From Gnetum montanum (lineage: Eukaryota; Streptophyta; Gnetopsida; Gnetales; Gnetaceae), in assembly GCA_015680685.1 (NCBI GenBank), contig MNCI01036654.1, forward strand, positions 28,822 to 92,821: a DNA stretch of 64,000 bases. Reading direction: 5' to 3'. The translations under genes were made by a program, and so were the position numbers. The notes below the pieces were generated by a model that saw only the letters and a program-made list of their open reading frames with translations, ran no database searches and had not been told where the DNA came from. How positions within the stretch are numbered: the stretch's first letter is position 1; every line of letters starts with the position of its first letter. This document shows, in pieces, positions 1 through 12,339 of this stretch.

Positions 1-720
1 CTTTGTACTTGAACGCAAGTTGTGTATGGCAATAAAGATGAGCTTTGTGGATAAACCTTGCAGTGCATCGAATAGGATTTATTACTAGTCATTTCTTACC
101 TATTATTTATTACTTGCATTAGCATGGCATGAGTACGACTTGATTATGAGCATTGATGAATGTGTATGGCTAATCAAGTAATCGACTACTCATCGCGATT
201 AGGTTCTCTCACCCTCAACTCCTAGAGCACAGGATGAGTACGACTTGATTACAAGCATCTACAGATGTGTACAGCTAGTCAAGAAATCAGCTGCTCATCA
301 TGTTTAGGCTAGTTAAGTGCCTCAGTATGACCACTTCGAGCAAGTGTGTTACATGTGGTGATCCTAGTAACGATTAGGGTTTGGTAGCCACAGTTGCATA
401 GTTCAGGGTGTGTACGGTAAGTGGGAACGGATGCTGACGCTAGTTAATTTAGACTTAGTCCTTAGTTAGAGTTAGTTAGCTCTCTCAACCCTTCACCCTT
501 TAGCATAGGAGAAAAACCATAAAAGACCATAAAAATCATATACCTTGGACTTACTTAACCATACACCGTGACAACAACAAGTAAGTCTGGGAAGACAACG
601 AATGATTAACCCCAAGTGTTCCATGGGGAGTTTAGGCATTTAGTCTACGGAGTTTGATTAGATCATGTGTGCTACGCTCGTTTTGTATGGTTGGGTGTAG
701 GGGTACCTCGCCACTCATCA
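1..720. mobile_element. End of an unassigned, relatively young element (possible LTR)
   Basis: No coding region is visible. The stretch keeps more CG dinucleotides than its surroundings. It holds AATAAA near 31 and two copies of a unit starting GAGTACGACTTGATTA, about 107 bp apart near 127 and 234. It ends in CA at 719-720, exactly where the antisense gene of E1 loses similarity to the E2 and E5 copies, so 720/721 looks like an insertion boundary. AAGAC at 721-725 would be the target duplication, but the other side lies outside the window. Family and strand are unknown; an LTR end is the simplest reading. Confidence 0.35.
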
Positions 721-1080
721 AAGACCAACCTCCAGATGATGGAGGAGCTTGTCTTCAGTCATGTTAGCCCAGTCTACATCCCTAAGATTAACACCAATAA
801 GGATCTTTCTCTAGTTGATGTCACTCTATGTAGATGGCTCATGTAAGAAGGTGGTGGTAGTTACCTCCCCTGAGGTAGTCATCATCTAATGAACAGGGGA
901 GTTAGCTACAACCACACTATTTGCAAACAATTTGTAGACATCCTTTGCATGGTTTCCCTTCATAAATAACTTTAATTAGCATCATTCCATTGATTCATCC
1001 TACAACCATTTAAGTTGGGCATCTCACTTGGCCTTGTACTATCTCTTATGATCCTTTTGCACTTGGCTCCACTCAAGGAC

Positions 1081-1490
1081 CTAAGTACAATAATCCTTCC
1101 ATTCACCAGCATTGCGGTTTAGTAGGTCCATTTGTAGCTTCTGTTTTGCAACCTCCATGGCAAGGGCAACTTTGCCATGAATTACATTTTGGTAGTGTAC
1201 CCAAGTTATTTTATTGATGCACAAGGATTCCCTATTGGTCACTTGGGCCTCCATGAACTCCTTGCAATCCTTGAGATCCTTTACCTCCTCCTTTAGCTTC
1301 TTATTTTCTTTCTTTAATGCCACAAGTTGTTCCCACAAGAAATCATTGGAGCATCTGCATTCCCATAAAGATTTTGCACATGAGAGTGCACATGAAGTGG
1401 CACCCTGATACAACTTATATGGAACATTTACTAGATTAGGAGGTAGGGTAGGTAATGCATCAATCTCTATGGCCCGGTTAGGATCCTAGA
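1081..1490 (-). pseudogene. E1 antisense coiled-coil exon (longest open piece)
   Basis: An open stretch of 110 codons (1413-1081) sits inside the exon. It begins with a C-A-K-S-L-W-E segment, then F-L-W-E-Q-L-V-A-L followed by about 35 residues rich in K and E with heptad spacing, as in a coiled coil. The same order (T-S-W-E, then L-W-E-Q, then the charged helix, then D-W-K-D) occurs in E2, E4 and E5. The coiled coil suggests self-association or partner binding; that is inference. The ATG inside this piece is not the gene start. Confidence 0.65.
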
Positions 1491-3782
1491 TGAACTTAGG
1501 TACCATAAATGACAACAAAAAAAACAAAAAATTAGATACATGAAACTAGTTAACAACTATTAAAACCAAATGAAAACCAAAAAGTTATAAACAACAAAGG
1601 CAAAATGAGCTACAACTTTCACCAACTTTCAGAGCTATCTGTTACAACCAATTGATCATGTCTTCAGATATGCTATGCATGAACTCAATCTTATCAAGGG
1701 TATCCACCCATGGTCACATGTAGAAGATGAATGTAGAAGCATCAGCTTGAGGCTTCGGAGCTATAACAAGAATAATAAGAAATTAACAAATGTAACCAAG
1801 GCCAAACATGAAGTAACACATAAAACCAAAAACCATAAGTACCTAAAAGATCCTATGGTGTGATGGTAGGAGGTTTACCCAGCTGTGAGTCCTTGAACAA
1901 AGCATCAAAACTATTCAATGGGGGATGGGATAGACCCTCATCCTTGTGATGTTGCACTGTTTCCTCCTCTTGATGTCTTTATTCTACCTTAGCTGCTATT
2001 GTGGCTACCTTTTCTTGTTTATTGCCTTGCAAGAATAACAAGCACAAAACATAGAATAACTTAACACTTTTAACCTAAGACAAAATCATAACTCAACTAC
2101 ATTACCCAAAACTATGACTTTAAAACAAAAAATAGTAAAACAAATAGGATATACCTTTAACTCCATCATGTACTCGGTTAAGCTTGATGATCAATCTTCT
2201 CTTCAAGGGCTTCTCAATGATTTGGTGCTATCTCATCAACCAAAGGCTTCTTGAGTTTTGCTATAGCTAAACCCTGAGCTTCAATAAGCAACATTTTGAC
2301 CTTTTCCAAATTTCCTTATTCAACATGGGGTTCTTTTCCCATGGTATTAGGGGATGCACAATGTTTCCCACCAAAGCCTTTGGTGGTGATGGACAAGCAC
2401 TCACCCACATCCTTTGGTGGATCCTAGGAATGTGTGGTTGAAACACGACACCTTATCCAAGGCTCAGTGAGTTGGGATGGGTCTTGAGTCACCCATCGCC
2501 TATCCTTCCTCACTATGGGGAACTCCATAAATCTCCATAGATATGCTACAAAGAACATGAAATGCATGTGGTACTTCATCATGAAATTTTCTTGGAGCTT
2601 TAGAATTTTACTTTGTAGCCTAGAAACCAAATGAGTAGCCTAGTTGAATTAGGTACCCTCGATAAGAACCTTCTTCATGCTCCATGCTTGTTCAATGCTC
2701 ATTATCTTCCCCTGTGATATTAATTTAGGAAATGCACAGGACTGGAATAGGGGATACATCTCTCTAGCCTCTAGAACCTAGAACTAGCTTAAAGAGAACT
2801 CCTTATTACCACAACAAGTGTTTGACCACTCCTCTACTTCCTTGTAGCAATCCACCTCCTTTTCTACTTTGGTGATAATCATTGTGCCCTTGTTGGAAAT
2901 ACCAAAGGGGTCACTGAAGGTAGATTTGTTAACATCTAAGGTTATAGTTACACCGTGAACATGGGTGATGAACATCTTGACTCATTTGATAAAGGAGTCA
3001 ATGATGTTAACCATTTATGTAGTGAGAATGATGGGGCTTGTGGCCATGAAGATATCAAGCATCCTTGCATGAACAATCCTCACTTGAATAGCCTCAAATG
3101 CTTGATTAGAAAACCAGTATTAGGTATGTTCTAGCTTATTGAGCTTGAGGATTAAGGTCTCCTTAGTTCATTTCAAAGTGATTATGGTAACTTTGGCTAA
3201 TGACATAACCCCTACAACATAACAAGAAATAGCCCATTAGTCTAGACATAGGTGCATCATGCAAAACAAAATATAACAAATATAATCAAATTAAAGCAAA
3301 GCTAGTATAGCTATTTAAGTAATCAAAACCTACATAACTCAATGACCTCATAACTAGGAAAACATTGGGATAAAGATAACCAAAATCAACAACCAAATAT
3401 ACTTGCTTTGCCTATAAGATAAAGGCATTGTAGGAGCTCTAGGAGATGGGTTTACTTTCACATCATGAGGTGGGTTTTTTTACACCCACTAGGAATCATC
3501 CCATTAGCTAGACACCTTTGGTATGAATTAGGATGATGTTTGATGTAGTTATCAAATTCATCCTTTAATTGGTCCATCACCTCAAGCCTTATTATTGGAC
3601 TTTTGGTGAACACCTCCATTGCTATTTGGGTTAAGGGTAAATGATTATCACCCTTGATCAATCCTTGATCATTTACCCTATACCTATAATCAAGTGAAAC
3701 AAAAAAAATTATTATATCTTAATAACAAAAGAGAAATAATGATTAACCAAAAATAAATTATAATGGTTATAGATACTCTATA

Positions 3783-4225
3783 TAGTAGATGGTGTCAAGG
3801 GGATTCTAGAAGAACATGTGTACAAGATGGCCAACCAGCAAGATGGTATAAATGTTTTCTTGCCGGAATTCAGGCATCTCCAAAATTTTTGATAATTTTC
3901 GAGTGTCCATGATGGTCATGTCATCATGTGCTTCACCCTTTGCATGGACCTTAGGATCATTAACTAGGAACCTAATGTTCATATTAGAGGAATGAGGCAC
4001 AATGGTTTCAACGATAGCAGTTGTGGTATGGGATGCTAAGTATGATCATATCATCACACTGAAGTTTGTAATAGGTAGATTAGAAACTCCCTTGCTCTTG
4101 AAATGATCTATAGTAAGGGATTTTCCCACTCCATGCTAGCGGGTTAAGTGTTGGGACCATGCACATGGATAGATCACAAAAGTCCCACCAGCTCTATAAT
4201 GACCATGATGGGCTTCAAGAAGGCC
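3783..4225 (-). pseudogene. E1 antisense exon 2: FCP1/SCP-like (HAD-fold) domain, catalytically degenerate
   Basis: HAD-fold CTD phosphatases remove phosphate from serine or threonine using a D-x-D motif and a late D-D-S motif. Here the order of landmarks fits that fold: a hydrophobic strand reading I-E-L-V-G-L-L where D-x-D belongs, an R-E-F-L helix, a T-R-K-L-S segment, and T-I-L-L-V-G-H where T-L-L-x-D-D-S is expected, followed by N-P and a Y-R-V start in the next exon. Both aspartate motifs are replaced, as in the E4 copy, so the loss looks older than the copies. The call rests on motif order and not on a database match. Confidence 0.5.
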
Positions 4226-5512
4226 CAGTACCATCCAACAAATAACCATTACAACCTTGTATAAAACAACATTAAAATTTAACAATTATAAAATTCCAAA
4301 AAAATATTACCATGTCAATATTTTCAACCTCTACAACTGAATAGCACTTCAACTAAGTAAAACAACACTTAGGCAAAAATACCGAGTGGAATAGTTCACA
4401 CTTGAATGGAATGGAAATGATAGTTTAAAACTAAAAGTGTGAAAATGACAATTTATTACTAAAAATATGGAATTGATAGTATAGAACCAAGATTTTAGTT
4501 TCCATGCAGTATTCCATTCTTAGAAAAAACTTAGAACACAACCCAAGCCCATAGACCAAAATTCAACAAAATTTAACAACAAAAGCAAAACTGTAAGGAA
4601 TGGCTACAGTAAATGACTGTTAAAAAATATTAAATTTTTTTAATTTAATCTAAACCACTTCTAAACCCTTTCTAACACTTTAAGGAATTGTTAGGAACAT
4701 GGGACATTGATGGAAAAAGTTTTCCAAAGTGTCAATGTTGCCCATCTTCATAGGGATAAATGCATAATAGCCTTAAAACCTTAATTCTACACCACTTTAT
4801 GGAAATGTTCATAAAACATTAATTGCTTATTCAATTTCAATGATTCCATAGCCATTGAAATTTTAAAACCATGAACTTCAATATGAAACAAGAAAAAATA
4901 AAAATTCTTAACTAGTTTTTTTAAGAAAAAATTAGAAAATTGGCCTAACTGTGGCAGTCATAACCAAACCCAATTTTGCATGAGTCTACAAAATCACTCA
5001 CCAGAAATAGACTGTTCATCCAAATTCAATGTTTTAATAGCCATTGGAATTCATGAATGATTAACTAAAATCACACAACCTTAAAAATAAGAAATTCATA
5101 ACTATTTACTACAAAAAAATACCAAATTTGCACCTAAAAATGGCCAAGAACTAAAAATCCACTTGACACTACCTGACAAAAACACCCATAAAAAATTAAT
5201 CGTAAGAAGAAATCAAGTGGTTCAAAAAGTAAATCAATTAGAAAATATAAAATTAAAAGGCCTAGCCTTTTTCTTACAAGAAAAATTCATAAGTGGCATT
5301 ACTTTTTGGGTGGGGAAAAGTAAAAAAGCCATGGAATTCATGGAAAATGGCACAACGTAAACAAAATCCAAAATCCAAGTAATGCCAAAAATGAGTAAAC
5401 ATAAGATAAATCTATAATGAAATTTTTACAAAATGCTAATATGACCTATACACAAGCCTAAATATAAGAAATGGAATAGACTTTCATGAAGAAAAATAGT
5501 AAAGGCTGTGTT
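4226..5512 (-). other. E1 antisense intron 1
   Basis: About 1.3 kb without long ORFs lies between the short basic exon 1 and the phosphatase-like exon. E4 has 1.34 kb and E2 1.56 kb at the same place, so a long first intron is a shared trait. The donor (GT to AA) and acceptor (CAG to CTG) have decayed in this copy. It is very A-rich on the + strand. I see no other gene in it. Confidence 0.5.
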
Positions 5513-6004
5513 CTTGGAATAAATAGTAGTGGAGCCTTCTCTAATCTTGGGACATGAGAGTTGGAAAAGACCATGAGTAGCTACATCTACCTCCTCTAAG
5601 AAAAGGTTCTTGATAGGAGCCTTCCTTCTCAACATGGTGCAAAATATTGGCATAGAAAACATTGGAAAATCCTTGAATTTTGGTAGGCCTAGGATGACTA
5701 TGTTGAAACTTGGGTAAGGAAAAGCCTTGACTACACTGGGGCTAGGGGCAGTAGAAAGCACATAGTTTCAAACTTGGACACAACATTTGGAAAGTGAGAA
5801 AAAAATAATGATTCGTGCAAGTACAAGGTAAGAAAACCCACTTAAACCTAGGCATCAACCTTGGAACCCTAGTTTCCATGTACCTCTCCCACTTCACTCA
5901 GTGATGGAATTAGCAAATAAGACTACTCTAGGTTAGAGAAAAGCTATTCCATCAAAACTTTCCAATTCCATATGGGCCCCACTAGGTGCTCTAGAAACAA
6001 GTCA

Positions 6005-8200
6005 ATTCCATGACTACACTGGTATTTGGGCATTCCATATGGAATTAACTACCCATGGAAGCCTTGGGATAGATGCAAAATCCCATTTACCTCCAAAACC
6101 CAATCCCCAATTCCACATCCATGCTAAAAAACCATCATGATCAAGCTAGGTAGTCAAGCGTCAACATTTATACAAATTGAATTATAAAAGGCCTTAAAAT
6201 TTATGAGAAAATATGTTATCACATGTGACTACGCTAGCCTAGAGCCTAACTACAATAGCCCAGTGTAGTGAAATGGGATATGTTACCTTTTCCCACAACC
6301 CATCTATACTGAGCATTGATCCATGAAACCCTATAACCAAAACCAACAGTTGGGATTTCGGATTGGTAGTCACTGAGCACTAGAACATCTTTAAACCTTG
6401 TCACAAACTATATTTTTGGCATGACTACACTGGGTAGGAGGATGAGTACACTTGCCCAGCATGGTTAGGAATGGAATAGATCATTTCTCATTCATCCAAC
6501 CTCTAGTTGATACCAAGCATCCATGCCATATTTCCAAACCTTTGCCAAAGGTCCTGGCAGCTTCAAAATTTTGTAAAATTCATTGAATGAAGCCAAAAAT
6601 CGACTAAAACCCATGACTATGCTGGAGGGTTTTCAAATGGAATAAATCATGGAAATAGTAGTGAACATTCAAAATTACATTTCACAACCTCTACACCTAC
6701 CGAAGACTGCTATTAAGCTTAGAATGACAACCAATGAAAAAAAAGTCAATCAAAATGCATTTTCCAAGGGTGACTATGCTGGAAATTACATGACTATGTT
6801 GGGCCAACATAGTCACTACTAGTGCCTAGTGTAGTCCACATGAAAACCATATAGTAGGTCATTTCCAACTCAAATCGACTTTCTTAAGAACTTCAGAACC
6901 CTATCGGATTGGGAATTGCATCATTTTCCATCCCAAAGTACATTTCCCCATCCAACTACATTGGGGATTGCATGACTACGCTAGGCCAACATAGTCATTG
7001 ATAGAGCATAGCATAGTCCACCTAAAAAACACCAGAATTAGTCTTAAATAACTCAAGTTTTTTTTGGAAAATCCTAGGACCCTACTAGAGCATGTTTTTG
7101 ACCTTGAAATTCACCATTTACTAGTCCAAGCCTATAAACTATGTTGGAATTTTCTTGACTACATTGGACTAGTATAGTCACTAGTGAATCCAAGTGTAGT
7201 CCATATGGAAAATCATAAAATGGACCACAAAAAGCTCAAATTAACTCTTGAAAAGAGCTAGAACCCTGTTGGAGCATGTTGAGAATTTGAAACTTTGGGA
7301 AACAAGCCAAAATCCTTCATTTTTCACCACAAACCCATCAACTATGTTGGAAATTGCATGCCTATGCTAGCCTAGTGTAGTCAAGAGGTATTTGGCCATT
7401 CCAAGACCTAAACAATCATAAAAATTGATAATTTTGATGCTAAAACCCTAGCCAACAGTACCAATGAGCCCAAAAGTCCATTAGCATGGTTGATTGGGCA
7501 TGGAAATTGATCTAAAATCATATTTTATGCATGATTACTCTGGGAAAGCCTGCGACTATGTTGGCCTAGCATAGTCATAGTGAAAACATGATTGATGGTA
7601 AGGTTTACTAGCACTATACCCCTTAGAATGACTCAAAACTAACTTAGAAAGCCCAGAACCCTATCCCACTTCATTTAGCTACAATTTCACTTTGTTTCAA
7701 CCCTAGAAACATTAAATTCTAGTCAACTATGTTGACACCATGTATGAATATGTTGGCCTAGCATAGTCTGATATGAAATACCATAAAAACCACTTTTGTT
7801 CCTGAAATTCAACCTTCGAGTAGTTAATTCAACCTTCCATGATCTTGTGTTGATCTAGGAAGCTAGTAGAGTACTAAAAATAATCCTAAAGCCTCATGGA
7901 TTTAATTATTTCATGTGACAATGTTGGGGCCTGCCTTGACTATGTTGGCCCAACATAGTCACTAATGGAAATATCATGTTTAGCTTTCGAAATGCAAAAA
8001 ATAGAGCCAAAACTTATTAATCCTTAATACCAATCCCTTGTGCTAGCTATTTGGACCATCAAGAGCTCAAAAGTGATCATATTGAGCTTGGGAAATTACC
8101 AACTAGTGTTGACTATGTTAGGGAATCCATGACTACATTGGGCTAGCATAGTCATTAGTAGAGCCCAGTGTAGTCATAAGAAAAAGTGTCAATTTTACCT
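6005..8200 (+). repeat. E1 internal tandem array, period about 190 bp, word TGACTAYGYTGG
   Basis: Degenerate monomers begin near 6614, 6772, 6953, 7136, 7339, 7531, 7723, 7918 and 8110, so the spacing is about 183-203 bp; older units lie upstream. Each monomer carries one or two inverted pairs of the type TGACTATGYTGG and CCWRCATAGTCA. A shared tail includes a run like AGAACCCTRTTGGAGCATG. The same word recurs in this element's LTR (13560-13790). The array lies upstream of exon 1 of the antisense gene (5635) and upstream of the sense RT gene. Confidence 0.8.
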
Positions 8201-8284
8201 CAAAATAGTCATTGAATGACCCCCTCATGTGTCCAAACTTCCCTAGGAAGCCTGTAGCCTTATATGATGTCCCTCTAATTCTTA

Positions 8285-8831
8285 AAACTAGCAAAATCTA
8301 ACCTTGTTTGATCAATATTGACTGTGTTTTATCATATGTATTCTGTTTTGGTAGATTTAACCTTGTTTCATGTTGTTTTAACTTGTTTTTACCTTGTTAT
8401 GCATTGTTGATCTTTACTACAATCAGTTGACCTCATGTAGTTTCTACATAACCTCAATTTCACCATACCTATCTTATTTCCTCTATTATGGCCTCTGTTG
8501 ACCTTTATTTAGGCTTTGATTGGTGTTGAGTGATGGGGTTTTACCATCTTTGATCATCATTTAACACCGTGTAACCATGGCCTACCAAGGCCTTAAATTG
8601 GTAAGAGTGCAATCTTAGTTGATCATATTTGACCTTATTTTCCATACTTTCATGGTGTTTCAACTTGTTTTGACCTTTATTTAACCTTGTTTAACATTTA
8701 TTCCATCCTATTTGTCTTCACCTACCTCTTATAGTCTTGGTTGACCTTATTTGCATTTTGTTAAGCATGTGTTTGCATATTTACTAAGGTAATTTAGATC
8801 ATTTTGGCATTATTTACTCATTTTTATCTAG
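8285..8831 (+). other. E1 pre-pol spacer, pyrimidine-rich, with one GGCC minisatellite unit
   Basis: There is no ORF. The text cycles around TTTGACCTTGTTT for about 500 bp and holds a CCATGGCCTACCAAGGCC unit at 8576-8593. It ends in TTTTTATCTAG just before the pol reading frame, which looks like a splice acceptor with its pyrimidine tract. E4 (55300-56010) and E2 (32273-33190) have the same kind of spacer at the same place. Confidence 0.55.
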
Positions 8832-11800
8832 GTGCCACTTAATGTGCTTATGGTTGATATGCACGATTAAAGTATGGATACTTGGAAGCTAATTAGTTTA
8901 CCTTTAAGCCTAAGCACATCCCATGGTGATGTTGAATGGTGTATTGATCCTAATTGCCTAGATCTTGAGCTTGAGAGTCTTGTTGACTATATAGCTTCTA
9001 TAGAGAAAGCTCTAGAATGGTCTAAAAACCTAGTTAAAACCCTTAACCTTGAAGTTGGTGACATTACCGAAGGCTCTCTAGTTGAGGTTCCTATCATGAC
9101 ACACAATGGTAAGGAGAAAACCCTAAAGCTAAGTTCCTCACTAAAATCATAATAGGCTCAAGACATTACCAAGGTACTACAAGATAACATTGAGGTCTTG
9201 ACCTCATCATATGAAGATATGTCAGGTCTAGATCCATGTTTAGTTCAACATAACATCATACTTGATCCTAGTAATTGACTAGTCAAGCAAAAAGTTTGCA
9301 AGATTAAACCTAATTTGACCTTGGTAGTTTGTGATGAAATTACAAAACTATACTAAGTTGGTTTCATCAAAGCTATTGATTACATAGAATGGATGTCCAA
9401 CATAGTGGTAGTCCTTAAGAAAAACAAGAGTATACACATTTGCATCAATTTCCAAGACCTAAATAAGGAAACTATTAAAGATGATTTCCCCTTAGTATTG
9501 ATCAACTTATCGATACTACAGTTGGGCATGCCTTATTATCCTTTATGAATGGGTTCTTGAAATACAAGAAGATTAGGATTAACCTAGAACATGAACTCAA
9601 TACAATGTTCATGACCCCTTGGGATACCATTTGTTATACTATGATGTCCTTTGGCCTTAAGAACACATGAGCAACATACCAAAGAGATATGATGGATATA
9701 TTTAGTGATTATATGCTAGGTTTGCTCAATGATTACATAGATGATATAGTCATTAAGTCCAAATTGACCAATGATCATACACATGACCTCAACCTTGTGG
9801 TAAAATGATGTCTCAAATATGAGCTTAGGCCTAATCCAAAAAAGTGTGGATTTGGTATCAAAATCGATAAGATGCTTGGCTTTGTAGTATCTGAAGTAGA
9901 GATATGTGTCAATCTTGATAAGTTTAAGGCCATATTGAACTTGGAAACACCAACTAACCTTAAGGGGCTTTGAGGATTGCAAGGAAGATTACAATTTATC
10001 CATAGGTTTATTGCTAGGCTTACAGATAAGCTACAATTCATGAAACACTTGCTTAAGAAATGAGTTCACTATGAGTGGATGGCTCCATGCTAAGAAGCAT
10101 TTGAAAACCTTAAGAAAGAGTTAGCAGAACTACTAATAGTCTATTCTTTGCAAGAGGATAAATCTTTTTACATCTACCTTGCTATCTCTAATACATCTAT
10201 TGCCTCTCTATTTTGTCAAAAATGAGATGATGGAGTAGAGTTTCCTATATACAACTTAAATCATGCATTAGTTGCCCATGAGGCTCGATACACTGAAGTA
10301 GAGAAGTACCTTCTAGCCCTAGTCTTCTCCTTGAAGAAGTGGAGACACTACTTCTTTAGAAGCCAGGTTAACATCATTTGCAAAGATAACGTACTTAGAA
10401 CCATAATGACCAATATCTACAAAGGTAGCTATATAGCCTATTGTAAAGCCATAACATATGAGTGTGACCTTCATTATGTCTCTTAGGCCTCAATAGAAGG
10501 TCAAGCTATAGCTGCATAATTGACTATTTCATTGGTAGAAGACCATGTAATCATAGACCCTAAATTCCCTAATGAACACATCAACATTGTTAGCAATGTA
10601 CACAAGGTCTATGAGGTAGTCATGCACTTTGATAGAGCTTCAACTAGCTATGGGGCCAGTGCTACTACTATCATAACATTTCCCCTTGGTGAAATCTAAC
10701 CCTTTACTTACCGTCTTGAGTTTCCATGTACCAACAACATAGTGAAGTATGAAGGTTTGATTAGAGGAATGATGGTAGCTTGTGATCAAGGAGTAAAATT
10801 CTTAATGATCAAAGGTGATTCAAAACTAGTGGTTAACCAAGTAAACGAGGTTTATGCATGTGAAGCCAAACAGTTGCAAGCTTACTATGACATAGGAAAG
10901 AAACTAATGCAACAATTTAGAGATATTGATATTCAACATGTATTTGAAAATGAGAACATTATAGTTGATGCCACTGCAACCTTAGCTCTTAGTATGATTC
11001 TTGATATGTTTAGCAGATTATCTTCCTTAACTATGGTCTGTGCTATTCCCATCACATAGAGCACTAAGGATAATTTTGTAGCCATAGTGCATACTTTTCC
11101 TACAAAGGAATGGTATGATAATATCAAGTTTTATCTTATGCATAGTGAACTTTCATAAGTCCTAATTGTCACTTAAAAGAACACTATACATAAATGATCA
11201 AAACACTATGTCATAGTAGGAAATAATACATTATATCAATGGTGCTACGATGACATATTGTTAGTGTGCTTGGGTAAAACCAAAGTTTGCATAGTCCTAG
11301 AGCAAGTTCATGAGGGTGTATGTGGGGAACATATAGGAGCTAGAACCATGATTGCTAAAATTAGGAAACTAGGATATTACTGGGCCTATATGGAAAGTGA
11401 CTACTTGTAGAAGGTTAAAACTTTTGACACTTGTCAATGGTATAGCAACCTTATACATGTACCACCAACTGAGTTGCATACCAATTAGATAACTTGGCCA
11501 TTTCAATGATGGAGGTTGGATATCATTGGATTTATAATGCCTAAGTCTTTCGTAAGGCATAGCTTTATCATCACTACAAAAATTCTTCACAAAGTGGGTT
11601 GAAGCTATTCTCGTAAGGAAGATGGCATCTAAACAAGTCTATAGATTCATAATTGACAACATAGTAGCCTATTTTGGTATACCTATGATCATAGTTACAA
11701 ATAATGGACCATAATTTAGTAGCTAAGAAACAAAAAAAATTTATCACAACCTAGGAATTAAGTAGTCCTTCTCATTGCCATATTACCCTCAACCGAATGG

Positions 11801-12339
11801 ATAAGTTGAAGCAAGTAATAAAGCCATCATAAACTTGCTCAAGAAGATGTTGAACAATAATAAATGCAAGTGGCATGAGAGGCTTGTCCATGTGCTTTGG
11901 GCTTACTAAACCACATTTCAAACTACCACTAGTGTAACTTGATATAGCCTAGTTTATGATTCTAAAGTTGTTTTACATCTTGAATTACAAGTTCCATCAC
12001 TCTAAGTAGCCTAGTTTAATGAACAGAACTAGGAGCTATGCATCATGAACCTAGACTTAGTGGAGGAACAATGGGTTCAAATGCTTGCTCACATTGAGTG
12101 GTACCAGGAGAGGTAGAAATAGAAACACCACCATAACTTGAACAAGCCCAAGATCAAAGAAGAAGACCTAGTCCTAAAAGCTATTTACGAGCATGTAGAT
12201 AAATTCTCAACCAATTGGGAAGGACATTTCTTAGTGACTAAGGTCTATGAAAATGGATCCTTCAGGATAGTGGACATGGATGGGAATGGGTTGGCCAATC
12301 CATTTAATCATTCTTATCTAAAGCCCTACTACATGTAGC
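8832..12339 (+). pseudogene. pol: E1 pol: RT, RNase H, second RNase H, integrase (broken)
   Basis: The frame starts V-P-L-N-V-L-M-V, shared with E2 and E4. RT spans about 9200-9960 with catalytic Y-I-D-D at 9734-9745. RNase H is at about 10050-10480. A second, RNase H-like domain (F-D-R-A-S, Y-E-G-L, G-D-S, V-D-A) is at 10610-11010. Integrase follows from about 11230: an H-H-C-C-like zinc segment, a core with R-L-D-I-I-G, T-N-N-G-P (catalytic D changed to N) and V-E-A-S-N-K, and a C-terminal segment ending S-Y-L-K-P-Y-Y-M at 12336. More than twenty in-frame stops and several shifts make it dead. RT, second RNase H and integrase together indicate the Tat lineage. Confidence 0.85.
10610..11060 (+). 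pseudogene. E1 second RNase H domain (Tat hallmark)
   Basis: Located after the ordinary RNase H and before integrase. Landmarks in order: F-D-R-A-S (family F-D-G-A-S), C-T-N-N-I-V-K-Y-E-G-L, I-K-G-D-S-K-L-V-V-N-Q-V, Y-A-C-E, and a V-D-A-T-A-T-L-A-L end matching the usual A-D-A-L-A. Asp, Glu, Asp and Asp positions are kept in this copy although the domain is cut by a TAA near 10698. A separate extra RNase H of archaeal type is known from plant Tat elements. The frame 10742-11059 is open. Confidence 0.75.

Larger units (their letters stand above)
721..5635 (-). pseudogene. E1 antisense multi-exon gene (whole span)
   Basis: This gene runs opposite to the E1 pol genes. Exons found by alignment to the E2, E4 and E5 copies are: 1 at 5635-5513 (starts M-L-R-R-K), 2 at 4225-3783 (phosphatase-like), 3 at 3682-3403, 4 at 3211-2155, 5 near 2033-1859, then the coiled-coil exon, 1490 or so down to 721. 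Introns end in TAG or AAG at 3683, 3212 and 2034. Donors read GTATAT after exons 3 and 4. The last exon is missing because similarity stops at 720. Stops and small shifts break every exon, so this copy is dead. It matches no gene I can name as a whole; its function is unknown. Confidence 0.7.

Noticed and set aside
1214-1408. 64-codon + strand frame opposite the E1 coiled-coil exon
   Set aside because: Mirror of the Lys/Glu-rich coiled coil; the minus frame is the one shared by four elements.
6005-8200. Regularly spaced inverted repeats resembling a CRISPR array
   Set aside because: Period near 190 bp, diverged repeats, related spacers, plant retroelement context. It is a tandem satellite-like array.
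9716-10041. Two 88-codon minus-strand frames opposite E1 RT
   Set aside because: Shadows of the RT gene; no matching frame in E2 or E4.
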